Notes under the pieces: generated by a model
Told to the model about the DNA's origin: nothing
The model's input: only the letters and a program-made list of their open reading frames with translations
Databases searched by the model: none
Program-made: the position numbers and the translations under genes
From: Streptococcus mitis
GTDB lineage: Bacteria; Bacillota; Bacilli; Lactobacillales; Streptococcaceae
Assembly: GCF_001281025.1 (NCBI RefSeq)
Contig: NZ_CP012646.1
Coordinates: forward strand, 1,331,001-1,395,000
Direction of reading: 5' to 3'
Length of the DNA stretch: 64,000 nucleotides
Shown here: positions 55,330 to 64,000 of the stretch, piece by piece
Position numbering within the stretch: the first letter of the stretch is position 1
Layout of the letters: every line of letters begins with the position of its first letter

Positions 55330-57016
55330 CGAATTGAGCTTGTACGAATGCAAGAGCACCTTTTCCATCACGGGTTAATTTGATGTATTGAGCGCCTTCT
55401 GTTTTCGCAAGTTTAATATCAAGTTTATCAGTTTCTGCTTTCATATCTTCAAAGTTAGAAGCTACTTGAGGAGCAAGAATAACCAAATCAAACTCTGGCA
55501 ACATTTCACGGTGAGCACCATAACCACCTGCTGCTGCTTTCACAGGAACATTGTACTCTGCTGCTGCCTTGTTCAAAGCATTTGCAAGGAGACCACTTGT
55601 ACCTCCACCTGCACAGAGAACGAGGACATTTGTTTCTTCAGTGATGGTATTTTGTGCTGCTTCTACACCCGCTTTCTCAAGAATAGCATCTGCTTTTGCA
55701 GTGTTGAAGTTTGCAGCAACTTTTTCTTTCAATTCATCATTAGACTTACCTGAACGCTCTTCTTCAAGAATTTGTTCATCATATACTTTAAGGAATGGGT
55801 AGTAAATGACTACGTCAACCACGATTAGAAGAGCAGCAAGAATGAATGATAGAACTTGGAAGTTAGTACCAAGAACTAGACCTAGTGGAGCTGGAGTTGT
55901 CCATGGTAGATTAGCAGTAAATGAGTTCATTCCAAGAGTTTCAATAAAGAATTTAAAGATCCATACGTTTGCGATTGGAGCAAAGATAAATGGAATGAAA
56001 AAGATTGGGTTCAATACAAGCGGTGCACCAAACAAGATTGGTTCATTTACACCAAAGAAAGTTGGAACTACTGAAGCACGTCCGATTGCACGGTTACGTT
56101 TTGATTTTGTTAACCACATGAACATGAATGGAACAACCAGTGTCGCACCAGTACCACCCATGGTAACGATAAACATTTGTGTACCAGAAGTAAGAATCTT
56201 GTCAGCGTGCATCCCTTGTTGAAGAAGGTTCAAGTTGACTTCGGCATTGGCATAGGTAATTGCTGCGATAGCAGGTTCAACAATAGATGGACCATGAATC
56301 CCAACAAACCAGAAGAAGGCAAAAGCACCAAAGATAATGGTAATACCAAGATAGCCATCAGCTGCAGAGAATAATGGTGCAAAGAATTTACCGATTGATT
56401 CAGCCACACTTGCACCAACAAAATGACGTGCTAATAAGTCAAGAGCATAAAGAGAAACAACAGATAGAGTGAATGGAATCACATCTTTAAAAACTTGTGA
56501 AATATTTGGTGGAACTTCGTCAGGCATGCGAATAGTGACGTTGTTCTTAACACAAACCTTATAGATTGCTACGGTAACAAAGGCAGCAAGGAAGGCTGAA
56601 AGCAAACCTTTTGTCCCTAAGAATCCAGTAGCTAGACCATTTTCGATAGGATCAGCTGCCAACATCAACAAACCAACAATTGCTGCCAACAATGTTGACA
56701 TATAGTTGATTTGATTGGTTTTCTCCATGCTACGGTTTACTGAGTCGGTCAATGACTTGGCTGTTGTACCAGCTACCAAGAGAGCTAAAATACCCATTGA
56801 ATAGCTGTAAGGTTTCATAAGAAAGGCTACAACTTCATCAGACCATTTAAAGCCCCATGAGTTTGGTACAAAGGCAATCAAGATAAAAATACTTGAGAAG
56901 AGAATAACAGGCATACCTGCAATGAAACCATCACGAATAGCACGAAGATAGATATTACGAGATAATTTCTCAAAGAAAGGTTTTCCTTTCTCAATAAATG
57001 CAATTAGTTTATTCAT
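55325..57016 (-). CDS. lacE: Lactose-specific PTS enzyme IICB
   Basis: 563-aa lactose permease. Residues 1 to about 440 form the membrane IIC domain with many hydrophobic segments; a Glu/Lys/Ala-rich linker follows; IIB has phosphorylated Cys468 in [12 protein letters not shown]. It imports lactose as lactose-6-phosphate, receiving phosphate from LacF. It overlaps the lacF stop by one base. Its stop lies in the third copy of the 124-bp repeat. Confidence 0.97.
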   Translation of the reverse strand: MNKLIAFIEKGKPFFEKLSRNIYLRAIRDGFIAGMPVILFSSIFILIAFVPNSWGFKWSDEVVAFLMKPYSYSMGILALLVAGTTAKSLTDSVNRSMEKTNQINYMSTLLAAIVGLLMLAADPIENGLATGFLGTKGLLSAFLAAFVTVAIYKVCVKNNVTIRMPDEVPPNISQVFKDVIPFTLSVVSLYALDLLARHFVGASVAESIGKFFAPLFSAADGYLGITIIFGAFAFFWFVGIHGPSIVEPAIAAITYANAEVNLNLLQQGMHADKILTSGTQMFIVTMGGTGATLVVPFMFMWLTKSKRNRAIGRASVVPTFFGVNEPILFGAPLVLNPIFFIPFIFAPIANVWIFKFFIETLGMNSFTANLPWTTPAPLGLVLGTNFQVLSFILAALLIVVDVVIYYPFLKVYDEQILEEERSGKSNDELKEKVAANFNTAKADAILEKAGVEAAQNTITEETNVLVLCAGGGTSGLLANALNKAAAEYNVPVKAAAGGYGAHREMLPEFDLVILAPQVASNFEDMKAETDKLDIKLAKTEGAQYIKLTRDGKGALAFVQAQFD

Positions 57017-57333
57017 TATTTAACTCCTCTCTTGTACAGTTCAATTAAATGGTGCATCAAATCTTTTAACAAAATAGTTGTCATCAAGTGATCTTGACCG
57101 TGCATCATGGTCACACTATACGCTAAGTCCTCACCAGAAGCTTCCTTAGTCAATAGACTTGTTTGCGCGTGGTGAGCCTCTGCAATACAGCTACCAGCTT
57201 CCTCTACCAGAGCGTCCGCTTTTTCAAAATCACCAGCTTCAGCAGCCTTCAAGGCTTCCAATAGTTTTGAACGAGCGTCGCCAGCATAGGCTACGATTTC
57301 AAAACCTAACAATGTTACTTCTTCTCTATTCAT
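57016..57333 (-). CDS. lacF: Lactose-specific PTS enzyme IIA
   Basis: 105-aa IIA of the lactose/cellobiose family. His78 in [12 protein letters not shown] is the expected phosphorylation site, as in staphylococcal IIA-Lac; [11 protein letters not shown] is also conserved. It carries phosphate from HPr to the LacE IIB domain. It follows lacT by 35 bases. Confidence 0.97.
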   Translation of the reverse strand: MNREEVTLLGFEIVAYAGDARSKLLEALKAAEAGDFEKADALVEEAGSCIAEAHHAQTSLLTKEASGEDLAYSVTMMHGQDHLMTTILLKDLMHHLIELYKRGVK

Positions 57334-57368
57334 GATAGATTTCTCCTTATATAGTTTTAAATAAATTT

Positions 57369-58205
57369 TTATGACAATAAACGTTGGATATGTAGAACTA
57401 GATAAACTCGTTCACTTTTATACAAATCAAGACCCGTATGTTGCGTAATCACATCATAGATCTTGGAACCAATCTCGAACGCTTTTGGATAGGATTGTTT
57501 AATATGATCTTCCATATCCAGAAGTGATTGGTTATCATCTCTAGATCTGTCTAAATAATCCAAGAAATAATTCAAATGAATCATAAAACGATCATAGAAA
57601 TGGTTATTCTCTTTAGTTCGTTGAATTGCATAGTCCGTTAAAACTTCTTCAACATTCCTGAGAATTTCTTTCCTCTTATCAATCGACTCCACAAGTTCCA
57701 CTTCATTTTCACCTTCGGCATTAATGAAATGATAAGCAATCCGAATAATTTCGTCCTCAGGAAAATGATCTGCTAGCTTCTGACGGTAAATTTCAAATGC
57801 TTCATTTGCGATTTGAAAAGCGACAGGATACTTAGTGGAAATATCTGGCAGATTACTATCCTTGTACCTTCCTTGTGCTAGAGCTTGGTAAGAACAGTAA
57901 ATATGATCTGTCAATGTTACGTAGAGATACTCTTGAATCGGATAATGATATTTCTTTGATAGCTTATCAATGATTTCATAGGTCACTGTGATAAAATCAA
58001 GCGGAACATCTTTGAGGAGAGCCATAAAGTTTTCTCTGGACTCTTCGGTCTTCATCCGAAAGATTTTCTCAACCTGCTGTTCAGCAATCAAATCCCCTTT
58101 CTTCTTTCCAAATGCAATCCCCTTACCAATCACAATCACTTCTTCTCCTTTATCGTTTCTGACAAGCGAGACATTGTGATTCATTGGATTTAGAATTCGA
58201 TACAT
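57369..58205 (-). CDS. lacT: Transcriptional antiterminator LacT (BglG/LicT family)
   Basis: 278-aa RNA-binding antiterminator. Residues 1-55 form the RNA-binding domain ([32 protein letters not shown]); PRD1 and PRD2 follow, with His residues in [26 protein letters not shown] and [16 protein letters not shown] segments that PTS proteins can phosphorylate. It should stop termination at the hairpin in its own leader, allowing lacTFEG expression with lactose. First gene of that unit. Confidence 0.95.
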   Translation of the reverse strand: MYRILNPMNHNVSLVRNDKGEEVIVIGKGIAFGKKKGDLIAEQQVEKIFRMKTEESRENFMALLKDVPLDFITVTYEIIDKLSKKYHYPIQEYLYVTLTDHIYCSYQALAQGRYKDSNLPDISTKYPVAFQIANEAFEIYRQKLADHFPEDEIIRIAYHFINAEGENEVELVESIDKRKEILRNVEEVLTDYAIQRTKENNHFYDRFMIHLNYFLDYLDRSRDDNQSLLDMEDHIKQSYPKAFEIGSKIYDVITQHTGLDLYKSERVYLVLHIQRLLS

Positions 58206-58252
58206 GTCAACCTCCTTTTATATCTTAAAGGTATATGAGTACAAAAAATGAC

Positions 58253-58295
58253 CACAAATGAACTAGAAAATCAGCCGATTTCTAATTCACCTGTG
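58253..58295 (-). terminator. LacT-controlled leader terminator
   Basis: On the - strand the arm starting CACAGGTGAATTAGAAATC pairs with GATTTTCTAGTTCATTTGTG (58272-58253) around GGCT; GTCATTTTTTG follows. It lies 48 bases before the lacT start and overlaps the antiterminator site. Confidence 0.85.
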
Positions 58296-58323
58296 ATCAT
58301 GCCTAATATTACTTAGTAACACT
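58293..58323 (-). promoter_or_regulatory. Ribonucleic antiterminator (RAT) site for LacT
   Basis: The - strand stretch GTGTTACTAAGTAATATTAG then GCATGATCAC resembles BglG/LacT-type RAT sequences (GTTACT-...-AGGCA core). It overlaps the first bases of the terminator arm, so binding by LacT would exclude the terminator. Confidence 0.75.
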
Positions 58324-58335
58324 CACCTTGTATTA

Positions 58336-58384
58336 ACTTGTGATTTAAGTATAGCACAAGTAAGTTGTTTTGTAAACCTTTACA
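58336..58384 (-). promoter_or_regulatory. lacT promoter with cre-like site and operator-like repeat
   Basis: On the - strand TTTACA (58371-58376), a 17-bp spacer and TATACT (58348-58353). TGTAAACCTTTACA (58371-58384) is a perfect palindrome differing from the CcpA cre consensus only at its centre and covers the -35. ACTTGTG-N12-CACAAGT (58336-58361) brackets the -10 and could be a LacR site. Confidence 0.7.
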
Positions 58385-58439
58385 TAAAACTTTTTTTAAA
58401 ATTTTTTTAGATTCATGTTCCTAACCTAGGAGGACTTGC

Positions 58440-59420
58440 TTACACGCGTTCTTTCCATGAAGTCGCTGTTGTTTGAAGAACTTTATTGAGTTCGTCAATG
58501 TTTTCAAAACCAGTTGTACGAAGCCATTCGCGAGCTGCTGCTTCACCATCTTTGATGTAAGCTTCAACTGATCCAGCCCATGTAGCACGGCCACAAAGAA
58601 CTCCGTTAAAGTTTGCACCTGATTCATGAGCAAATACAAGAGTATCTTGGAAAAGTTTAGCTGATACACCTGCACTCAAGTAGATGTAAGGCAAGTTAGT
58701 TGCTTCATCTTGAGCTTTGAAGAAGGCTGCTGCTTCTTCACGTGTATAAACTACTTCACCTTCAGCGAAACCTTCAACATATTTAATGTTAACAGGAACT
58801 TCTACTTTCAAGACATCAATGTTAAAGCGTGGGTCTGAGAAGACTTTCATAGCACCGATAACTTTGTGTGGTTTTACTTTCGCATATTCTACAGAACCAG
58901 CGTCAGCAATTTTTTCATCGTAAGCAAGGATTTCAAGGAAGAATGGGATATCTTCAGCCACACACTCAGAACCGATGCGTTCGATATAAGCTTGTTTTTC
59001 TTGGTTAAGTTCATCTGAGCTATCTACATCATAGTAAAGCAAGAATTTAACTGCATCTGCACCTTCCTCTTTAATACGTTTTGCAGACCAAACATCCAAG
59101 CAGTCTGGCAAACGTTTTGTACTTGTTGTATCATAACCTGTTTTTTCATAAGCAAGGAGAAGACCAGCTTTTTCATCAAGAGCTTTAGTTGCTGGAAGTC
59201 CATACTCAGGGTCAAGAAGCATAGATGAAGCGTATTTTGTCAATTCATCTGCTACCAAGACTTTCAGTTCTTCCATTTGAGCCACTGTTGGTTCTTCTGT
59301 TTGGTGTTGAGCCATGAGGCGTTTCAAAGCACCACGTTGGTCAAATGCAAGAGCTGAGATGATACCATTTTCATCAGAAAGTTTTTCTAAGCGTGCACGT
59401 TTTTGTTCTGTTAAAGCCAT
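58440..59420 (-). CDS. lacD: Tagatose-1,6-bisphosphate aldolase
   Basis: 326-aa class I aldolase splitting tagatose-1,6-bisphosphate into dihydroxyacetone phosphate and glyceraldehyde-3-phosphate. [18 protein letters not shown] near residue 23, the [15 protein letters not shown] stretch and the Lys in [10 protein letters not shown] near 205 fit LacD. One base separates it from lacC. Some streptococci have a second, regulatory LacD copy; whether this one moonlights cannot be told. Confidence 0.96.
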   Translation of the reverse strand: MALTEQKRARLEKLSDENGIISALAFDQRGALKRLMAQHQTEEPTVAQMEELKVLVADELTKYASSMLLDPEYGLPATKALDEKAGLLLAYEKTGYDTTSTKRLPDCLDVWSAKRIKEEGADAVKFLLYYDVDSSDELNQEKQAYIERIGSECVAEDIPFFLEILAYDEKIADAGSVEYAKVKPHKVIGAMKVFSDPRFNIDVLKVEVPVNIKYVEGFAEGEVVYTREEAAAFFKAQDEATNLPYIYLSAGVSAKLFQDTLVFAHESGANFNGVLCGRATWAGSVEAYIKDGEAAAREWLRTTGFENIDELNKVLQTTATSWKERV

Positions 59421-59421
59421 T

Positions 59422-60351
59422 TTATACCTCTTTTACTATTAATTGATCATATAGAGCTTGATAGTTGGCCATGTTGACATGACCAGTCATTTTTTCTTGA
59501 GCATTGAGCATACCAAGGACATTTGCCTTGATGAGTAATTCTGCATCCGATTCTTTGTGAAGAAGCCCTGAAGAAATTCCTGCCACAGTAGAGTCTCCAG
59601 ATCCGACAGGATTGACTACCTGAATTCTAGGAATATCTACCTTGTAGAAAGTGTCACCATGTTTGGCAAAGGCACCGTTGGCACCAAGTGAAACGATAAT
59701 CCATTCAATACCTGCAAACAAAGGTTCTTGAAGGACTTCTTTTAATTCATGCAAATCCTCAGAAACTTCTCTTCCTAGAAGTTGAGACAATTCCTCATTA
59801 TTTGGTTTGATGACTGTTGGTTTATGTGGTGATTCAAGAACCGCCTGAAGCGCTGCACCAGAGCAGTCCAAGACTACAGGCTTACCAGCTTGATTAGCAA
59901 GTTCTACCAAGCTCGCATAGTAAGCAACTGGAAGGCCAGCTGGCAGACTACCTGAGATAGCTACTACTTCAACTGAGCCCAAGAGTTTTTTGAAATGTTC
60001 CAAAAAGTCTTGACCTTCCTGTTCCAATACTTCAGGACCTTTTTCAAGAACTTCTGTTTGGTTGTCTCCGTGGAGAATAGCGATACAGTTCCGAGTTTCT
60101 CCCTGAATTGAGAAGAAATCTTTCTTTACTTGATCATCGATATTTTCAACCAAAAACTCACCAAGTTTGCCACCCACTAAACCAGTAGCAAGAACAGAAT
60201 CCCCAAATTCTGAAAGTACTCGGGTAACATTGAGTCCCTTACCACCAGCCGTTTTGGTTACATCCACCACACGATTGACAGTATCAATCTTCAACTCATC
60301 CAAGGGATAGGAAATGTCAATGGATGGGTTCATTGTGACTGTTAAAATCAT
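59422..60351 (-). CDS. lacC: Tagatose-6-phosphate kinase
   Basis: 309-aa PfkB-family kinase. [16 protein letters not shown] near residue 37 and the catalytic [13 protein letters not shown] near 248 are intact. It phosphorylates tagatose-6-phosphate with ATP in the third step of the pathway. It lies between lacB (10 bases) and lacD (1 base). Confidence 0.96.
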   Translation of the reverse strand: MILTVTMNPSIDISYPLDELKIDTVNRVVDVTKTAGGKGLNVTRVLSEFGDSVLATGLVGGKLGEFLVENIDDQVKKDFFSIQGETRNCIAILHGDNQTEVLEKGPEVLEQEGQDFLEHFKKLLGSVEVVAISGSLPAGLPVAYYASLVELANQAGKPVVLDCSGAALQAVLESPHKPTVIKPNNEELSQLLGREVSEDLHELKEVLQEPLFAGIEWIIVSLGANGAFAKHGDTFYKVDIPRIQVVNPVGSGDSTVAGISSGLLHKESDAELLIKANVLGMLNAQEKMTGHVNMANYQALYDQLIVKEV

Positions 60352-60361
60352 AGGTCACCTC

Positions 60362-60877
60362 TTAGTCGTGGTATTCTCCGCGATCCCATTTTTCAAGGAA
60401 TTCAGTGAAGAAGTTTGCGTCTGTTTGTTGAGCATTGTGACTTTCAACGTGTTCAATTTTCGCAATCAATTTCTTGTTTTCTTCAGATGGTTTGTATTCA
60501 GCATGGATGAAAGCTTCGATGATATCGCACATGAGCAATTCACCAGTAATCTTACCACCAAAACCGATAACGTTGGCGTTCAATTGTTCTTTAGCATAAA
60601 GAGCTGTTGTCATATCACGAACCAAGGCAGAACGAACACCTGGAACTTTATTGACAGCGTTGTTGATACCAACACCAGTACCACAGATACATACCCCAAG
60701 ATCAGCTTGACCGCTAGTTACAGCTTCCCCTACTTTTTTACCAAAGATTGGGTAGTGAGTACGTGTATGGTCATATGTACCAAAGTCAATGACTTCATAT
60801 CCTTTTGATTTCAAAAATTCTGAAACCGCCATTTTTTCATCTGTTACGATGTGGTCACATCCAATTGCAATTCTCAT
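60362..60877 (-). CDS. lacB: Galactose-6-phosphate isomerase subunit LacB
   Basis: 171-aa subunit of the LacAB isomerase converting galactose-6-phosphate to tagatose-6-phosphate. [33 protein letters not shown] and [15 protein letters not shown] are RpiB/LacB signatures. It must pair with LacA, encoded 30 bases upstream in the operon. Confidence 0.97.
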   Translation of the reverse strand: MRIAIGCDHIVTDEKMAVSEFLKSKGYEVIDFGTYDHTRTHYPIFGKKVGEAVTSGQADLGVCICGTGVGINNAVNKVPGVRSALVRDMTTALYAKEQLNANVIGFGGKITGELLMCDIIEAFIHAEYKPSEENKKLIAKIEHVESHNAQQTDANFFTEFLEKWDRGEYHD

Positions 60878-60907
60878 TTTTAACTTACCTTTCTTACTGT
60901 AATCTAA

Positions 60908-61333
60908 TTAGCACATTTTGTTCAACATGTCGACACGAATTTGGTGACGTCCACCATCGTATTTACCGTTAACAAATCCTTTAGCGATGTTTTTAGCCAA
61001 TTCATCACCAACAAGTTGTGCACCCATAGTGATCATACGTGAGTTGTTGTGGCCACGAGTCATATAAGCTGAACGTTCGTCAGATACTTCTGCAGCAACC
61101 ATTCCTTTGATCTTAGTTGCAACCATAAATGGACCAGCTCCATAAGCATCAATCACGATACCAAGGTTTTGTTCTTCTTTGTTTACTTCTGCAGCAACAG
61201 CAAGAGTCACATCAACAAAGTCTTGACCTTCAGCTGTAACATCCACAACGTGGAAGTTTTCTTTTTCCAAGAAGTCTTTCACAACTTCTTTCAATCTCAA
61301 ACCTGCAGCATCTGCACCGATAACAATAGACAT
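60908..61333 (-). CDS. lacA: Galactose-6-phosphate isomerase subunit LacA
   Basis: 141-aa partner of LacB in the heteromultimeric isomerase. [20 protein letters not shown] at the start, [17 protein letters not shown] near 60 and [15 protein letters not shown] near 95 match LacA. First gene of the lacABCD unit, behind a promoter with operator-like repeats. Confidence 0.97.
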   Translation of the reverse strand: MSIVIGADAAGLRLKEVVKDFLEKENFHVVDVTAEGQDFVDVTLAVAAEVNKEEQNLGIVIDAYGAGPFMVATKIKGMVAAEVSDERSAYMTRGHNNSRMITMGAQLVGDELAKNIAKGFVNGKYDGGRHQIRVDMLNKMC

Positions 61334-61618
61334 ATTGTATACTCCTTTTTATTTTTCTAGGCTAGTAAAACCTTTTACAGTTAGCAGTTTACCTACAAAA
61401 AGCTTTCTAGCAGTTTATTGACAAATTGAATTGAACGAGATGAATGACACCTTATTCAAGTTTAGGAAACCAGTTCCCTAGAAATAATCTTTCTCCACGA
61501 AAGAGAATATAACAAGTGATTATTTGTTTGTTACAAACATCATTTGTTGCTTACAAACATAATATACTCCTATTTCCGGAAAAAGTCAACAGTTAGTGTT
61601 TGTTTTTGTGTTTTTTAA
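61334..61618 (-). promoter_or_regulatory. lacABCD promoter region with LacR-like operators
   Basis: On the - strand TTGACT (61584-61589), a 17-bp spacer and TATATT (61561-61566). Downstream of the -10, where a repressor would block, are TGTTTGTTACAAACA (61525-61539, perfect 6-bp arms) and a second half-matching ATTTGTTGCTTACAAACAT (61542-61560). These resemble the TGTTT-type LacR operators of lactic streptococci as I recall them. No gene is in this 285-base stretch. Confidence 0.7.
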
Positions 61619-62512
61619 CTAAAAAATTTCGATATCAAAACCAATTTGATCCACTTGATCAGGTTCTAGGAGACGAACATTCTTCTTATCTTCTAGACGA
61701 TCTCCTTCTTCAAGAGATGTTGACAAGCCAGACCATGGTTCAAAAGCAATGAAAGGACCTTTATTCAAAGTTGACCAGATGATGAGATTTGGAAACTCTG
61801 CAAAACGAACTTTCAATCCCTTATCATGTTTACGAGAACGAAGGGCAATTGTTCTAGATTGCAATTCATCTAAGGTGACTGCATCTGTGCTGAAAAGATC
61901 ATAATTAAGATCTAATTCCTTTTGATCCTCTAGCCATGGACTTCTATCTTGAAAATCAAGCATCCCCGTTTCTGGGAAAGGACGTGGAACAGAGCAAGTC
62001 TCTTCTTTCTCAAACTCTAAATAGTAATCTTCATAAACTTCATCATCCAGTAGAGGACAATTAAATCCTGGATGGCCACCAATAAAGTAAGGCAGGACCT
62101 TGCTAGTTTCTTTATTAAATATTTTGTATTGAGTCCGTACTGTCTTGCCAGTAAGAATATAAGTGATTTCTAGGCGGAAATGATAAGGGTAGTTCTGATA
62201 GCTATTCTCATCGTCTTCAATTGCAAAAGTTACACTATTATCTGTCTGTTCAACTAATTCAAATTCTTTCTTACGGACCAGACCATGACGAGGAATGTTT
62301 CCTTTACTTTCTTCTCCATTATCATCTATATAAAGTGCTGTATCCTCTCTCAATGAACCACAAATTGGAAAGAGAACAGGAGCTTGTCCACTCCAATAAG
62401 TACCATCTCCTTGCCACAAATACTCAAGTCCCTCAGCATCTTTTATAGAAGAAAGAGTCCCACCAAAACTGTTAAATTGAACACTTAATTGTTCTGATTT
62501 TAATTCAATCAC
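61619..62512 (-). CDS. lacX: LacX-type aldose 1-epimerase family protein
   Basis: 297-aa galactose-mutarotase-fold protein. NIPRHGLVRKKEFELV near residue 73 and FIGGHPGFNCPL near 142 carry the conserved His residues of the family. LacX proteins are linked with lac operons and are thought to interconvert sugar or sugar-phosphate anomers; the exact substrate is not established. It lies upstream of the lacABCD promoter, so it is not simply part of that transcript. Confidence 0.9.
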   Translation of the reverse strand: MIELKSEQLSVQFNSFGGTLSSIKDAEGLEYLWQGDGTYWSGQAPVLFPICGSLREDTALYIDDNGEESKGNIPRHGLVRKKEFELVEQTDNSVTFAIEDDENSYQNYPYHFRLEITYILTGKTVRTQYKIFNKETSKVLPYFIGGHPGFNCPLLDDEVYEDYYLEFEKEETCSVPRPFPETGMLDFQDRSPWLEDQKELDLNYDLFSTDAVTLDELQSRTIALRSRKHDKGLKVRFAEFPNLIIWSTLNKGPFIAFEPWSGLSTSLEEGDRLEDKKNVRLLEPDQVDQIGFDIEIF

Positions 62513-62546
62513 TGTTATTTACCTCCGAGATTTTATACTTAAGAAA

Positions 62547-62590
62547 AAGCTAGGCTGTCACTCCCAATTAGGAAATTGACAACCTAGTTT
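62547..62590 (-). terminator. Terminator downstream of the galactitol IIC gene
   Basis: On the - strand AAACTAGGTTGTCA (62590-62577) pairs with TGACAGCCTAGCTT (62560-62547) using G-U pairs at two places, followed by TTTCTTAAG. It separates gatC from lacX. Confidence 0.7.
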
Positions 62591-62599
62591 CAACAATTT

Positions 62600-62702
62600 A
62601 CACTCTGCGAAAATTCAATTCAAACTTCGTCAGCGTCGCCTTGCCGTACTTTAGTACAGCCTGCGGATAGCTTCCTAGTTTGCTCTTTGATTTTCATTGA
62701 GC
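62600..62702 (+). repeat. BOX element without boxB (boxA-boxC)
   Basis: CTCTGCGAAAATTCAATTCA then GTCAGCGTCGCCTTGCCGTA (boxA-like) joined directly to CTTCCTAGTTTGCTCTTTGA and TTTTCATTGAG (boxC-like). It lies between the gatC stop and its terminator. Same family as the element at 3227. Confidence 0.85.
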
Positions 62703-62722
62703 TTACATTTTATAGGAGCGCA

Positions 62723-64000
62723 TTATTTTGCTTTTGCTGCGTACTCTTCGTTACGTTTGATCATTTGTTTTCTGTACCAAGCAAAGATACCGATATAGAA
62801 TACAAGGAAGACTACAGCACCAAGGATTGCTTTGATATCACCTGTTGTAGTGTTACCAATTGTCCAACCAAGAAGTTTTTCGATTGGTCCTTCAAGAGTT
62901 GAGTGAGTGATCAATTGAGTTTCGCTCACACCTGCTGGGAAGGCACCTACACCTTTAGCAAGTTCTGTTGCAAATGGTGCAATAAGTGTACCTGAAAGAA
63001 GGAAGAGTGGCAACAAGAGTGTTCCGAAGATAATCATACGGAGCAATTTACCACGAGTTACAACCAAGAGAGCTGGAGTAACACCCATAGCGATGATACC
63101 TGCAAGTGGCAAGATACCATTTCCGACTTTTGAAAGAAGCACAGCTTCAATCAACATGATTGGTGCAAGTACGTTAGCACAAGCCCAGATTTCAGCACGA
63201 CCAGCGATGAATGGCCAGTCAAGACCGATGTTGAATTTACGTCCTTGAAGACGTTTAGTAGCAACGTTTGTAATACCTTGTGATAGTGGTTCTACGGCTG
63301 CGATGAACCATGAACCGATAAGTGAGAAGAGTTCCAAAGATACACCGGCAGTCAAACCAAGAGACAACCATCCTCTGATAACAAGACGCCATTTATCTGC
63401 ATCGGCAACACCTGCAATTGGATGTGGAGTTCCCATAATACCGATAACAATACCAAGAATGAAACCGATAAAGAATTTAGATCCCCAGAAACCGATTTTT
63501 TTGTTCAATTTAGCAGCATCAAAGTCATATTTATCAAGACCTGGGAAGAATTTTTCAAAAATCTTATCCAAAACCATGATAACTGGGTTCATCATGTAGT
63601 TCATGTGAGTTGATGTCATTGGTGATGAACTTGGTGCGTTAAGAAGGTCATCAAATGTAGGTTTCATCAAGTCAGAGTTGATAATTTTCAACACACCAAC
63701 AAGTACGATAGCTGCTGTAGCAATCAAGAGTGAAACCCCTTGGCTCACACCGTTGTTGTCTGCATACCATTTAATCAAAAGACCTGTGATAGACAAGTGC
63801 CAGATATCGAAGATATCGACGTCAAGTGTATCAGTTTTCTTCATAGCAAGCATTACTACGTTGACAATCAACATGATAAGCAAGAAGTATAGTGTCCAAG
63901 CAGATCCCCAAGTGATTGTTGCAAGTGGTGCCCAACCAACGTCAGTGATACTCAATTGAATACCAGTGTTTTCAACGAATTTTGCAAGTGATGCTGAGAA
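62723..64000 (-). CDS. gatC: PTS galactitol-type enzyme IIC, 5' end cut off
   Basis: At least 425 residues of a GatC-family membrane component. The frame stays open to the window end (upstream residues FSASLAKFVENTGIQLSITD), so the start is outside; a TTG at 63955 is internal. Hydrophobic segments such as AWTLYFLLIMLIVNVVML, FFIGFILGIVIGIMG and LGAVVFLVFYIGIFAW are present. IIA and IIB genes should lie beyond the window. Substrate may be galactitol or galactose; pathway context suggests galactose-type sugars feeding lacABCD. Confidence 0.93.
   Translation of the reverse strand, partial: FSASLAKFVENTGIQLSITDVGWAPLATITWGSAWTLYFLLIMLIVNVVMLAMKKTDTLDVDIFDIWHLSITGLLIKWYADNNGVSQGVSLLIATAAIVLVGVLKIINSDLMKPTFDDLLNAPSSSPMTSTHMNYMMNPVIMVLDKIFEKFFPGLDKYDFDAAKLNKKIGFWGSKFFIGFILGIVIGIMGTPHPIAGVADADKWRLVIRGWLSLGLTAGVSLELFSLIGSWFIAAVEPLSQGITNVATKRLQGRKFNIGLDWPFIAGRAEIWACANVLAPIMLIEAVLLSKVGNGILPLAGIIAMGVTPALLVVTRGKLLRMIIFGTLLLPLFLLSGTLIAPFATELAKGVGAFPAGVSETQLITHSTLEGPIEKLLGWTIGNTTTGDIKAILGAVVFLVFYIGIFAWYRKQMIKRNEEYAAKAK

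Overview
This window is chromosomal DNA from a mitis-group Streptococcus (S. mitis, S. oralis, S. infantis or a close relative of S. pneumoniae). The evidence is gene content and order (rexA, rbgA-rnhB, xerS, lplA-aco, pyrC-mutX-ung, ptsHI, nrdHEF, lac), two BOX-type repeats, a streptococcal dif-like site and an LPXTG surface protein. The species cannot be fixed by reading alone. Gene order outside the polysaccharide block matches what I remember of the S. pneumoniae chromosome; that comparison is from memory.

Layout. 1-4617: 3' part of rexA, a BOX repeat and an unrecognised gene. 4923-21027: a 16-kb, A+T-rich surface polysaccharide locus on the + strand: wzh, a short phosphoglycosyl transferase, wzd, wze, wzy, nine glycosyltransferases, a glycerol-3-phosphate cytidylyltransferase, a CDP-glycerol glycerophosphotransferase and wzx. 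It should make a large, glycerol-phosphate-bearing repeat unit by the Wzx/Wzy route. It has no LCP/wzg gene and no sugar-nucleotide synthesis genes. 21389-24573: rbgA, rnhB and a ClC chloride transporter. 25056-26208: the dif-like site and xerS, marking the replication terminus; the main gene direction flips from + to - here.

26282-32311: lplA and a 2-oxoacid dehydrogenase operon (acoABC plus lipoyl-E3). 32465-37030: MATE exporter, pyrC, mutX, ung and a HAD phosphatase. 37155-38724: four unrecognised membrane proteins. 39370-43000: dihydroxyacetone kinase dhaKLM with its divergent regulators dhaSQ and an operator between them. 43160-46043: a truncated membrane ORF, an LPXTG protein with PDPKP repeats and a YkgJ-type protein. 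46178-48180: ptsHI. 48531-52141: nrdH, nrdE and nrdF with candidate NrdR boxes.

52284-64000: lactose/galactose region: lacR, lacTFEG (with an antitermination leader), lacABCD, lacX and a partial galactitol-type IIC gene. HPr and EI from ptsHI would supply phosphate to LacEF, DhaM, the galactitol PTS and LacT.

Most notable: a TA-tract attenuator-like leader before the second polysaccharide gene; four tandem mosaic GT2 genes; a dif site overlapping the xerS promoter; a 22-bp palindrome found three times just after stop codons; and a triple 124-bp hairpin-rich repeat between lacE and lacG with a compensatory base-pair change. No tRNA, rRNA, CRISPR array, intact insertion sequence or prophage was seen.
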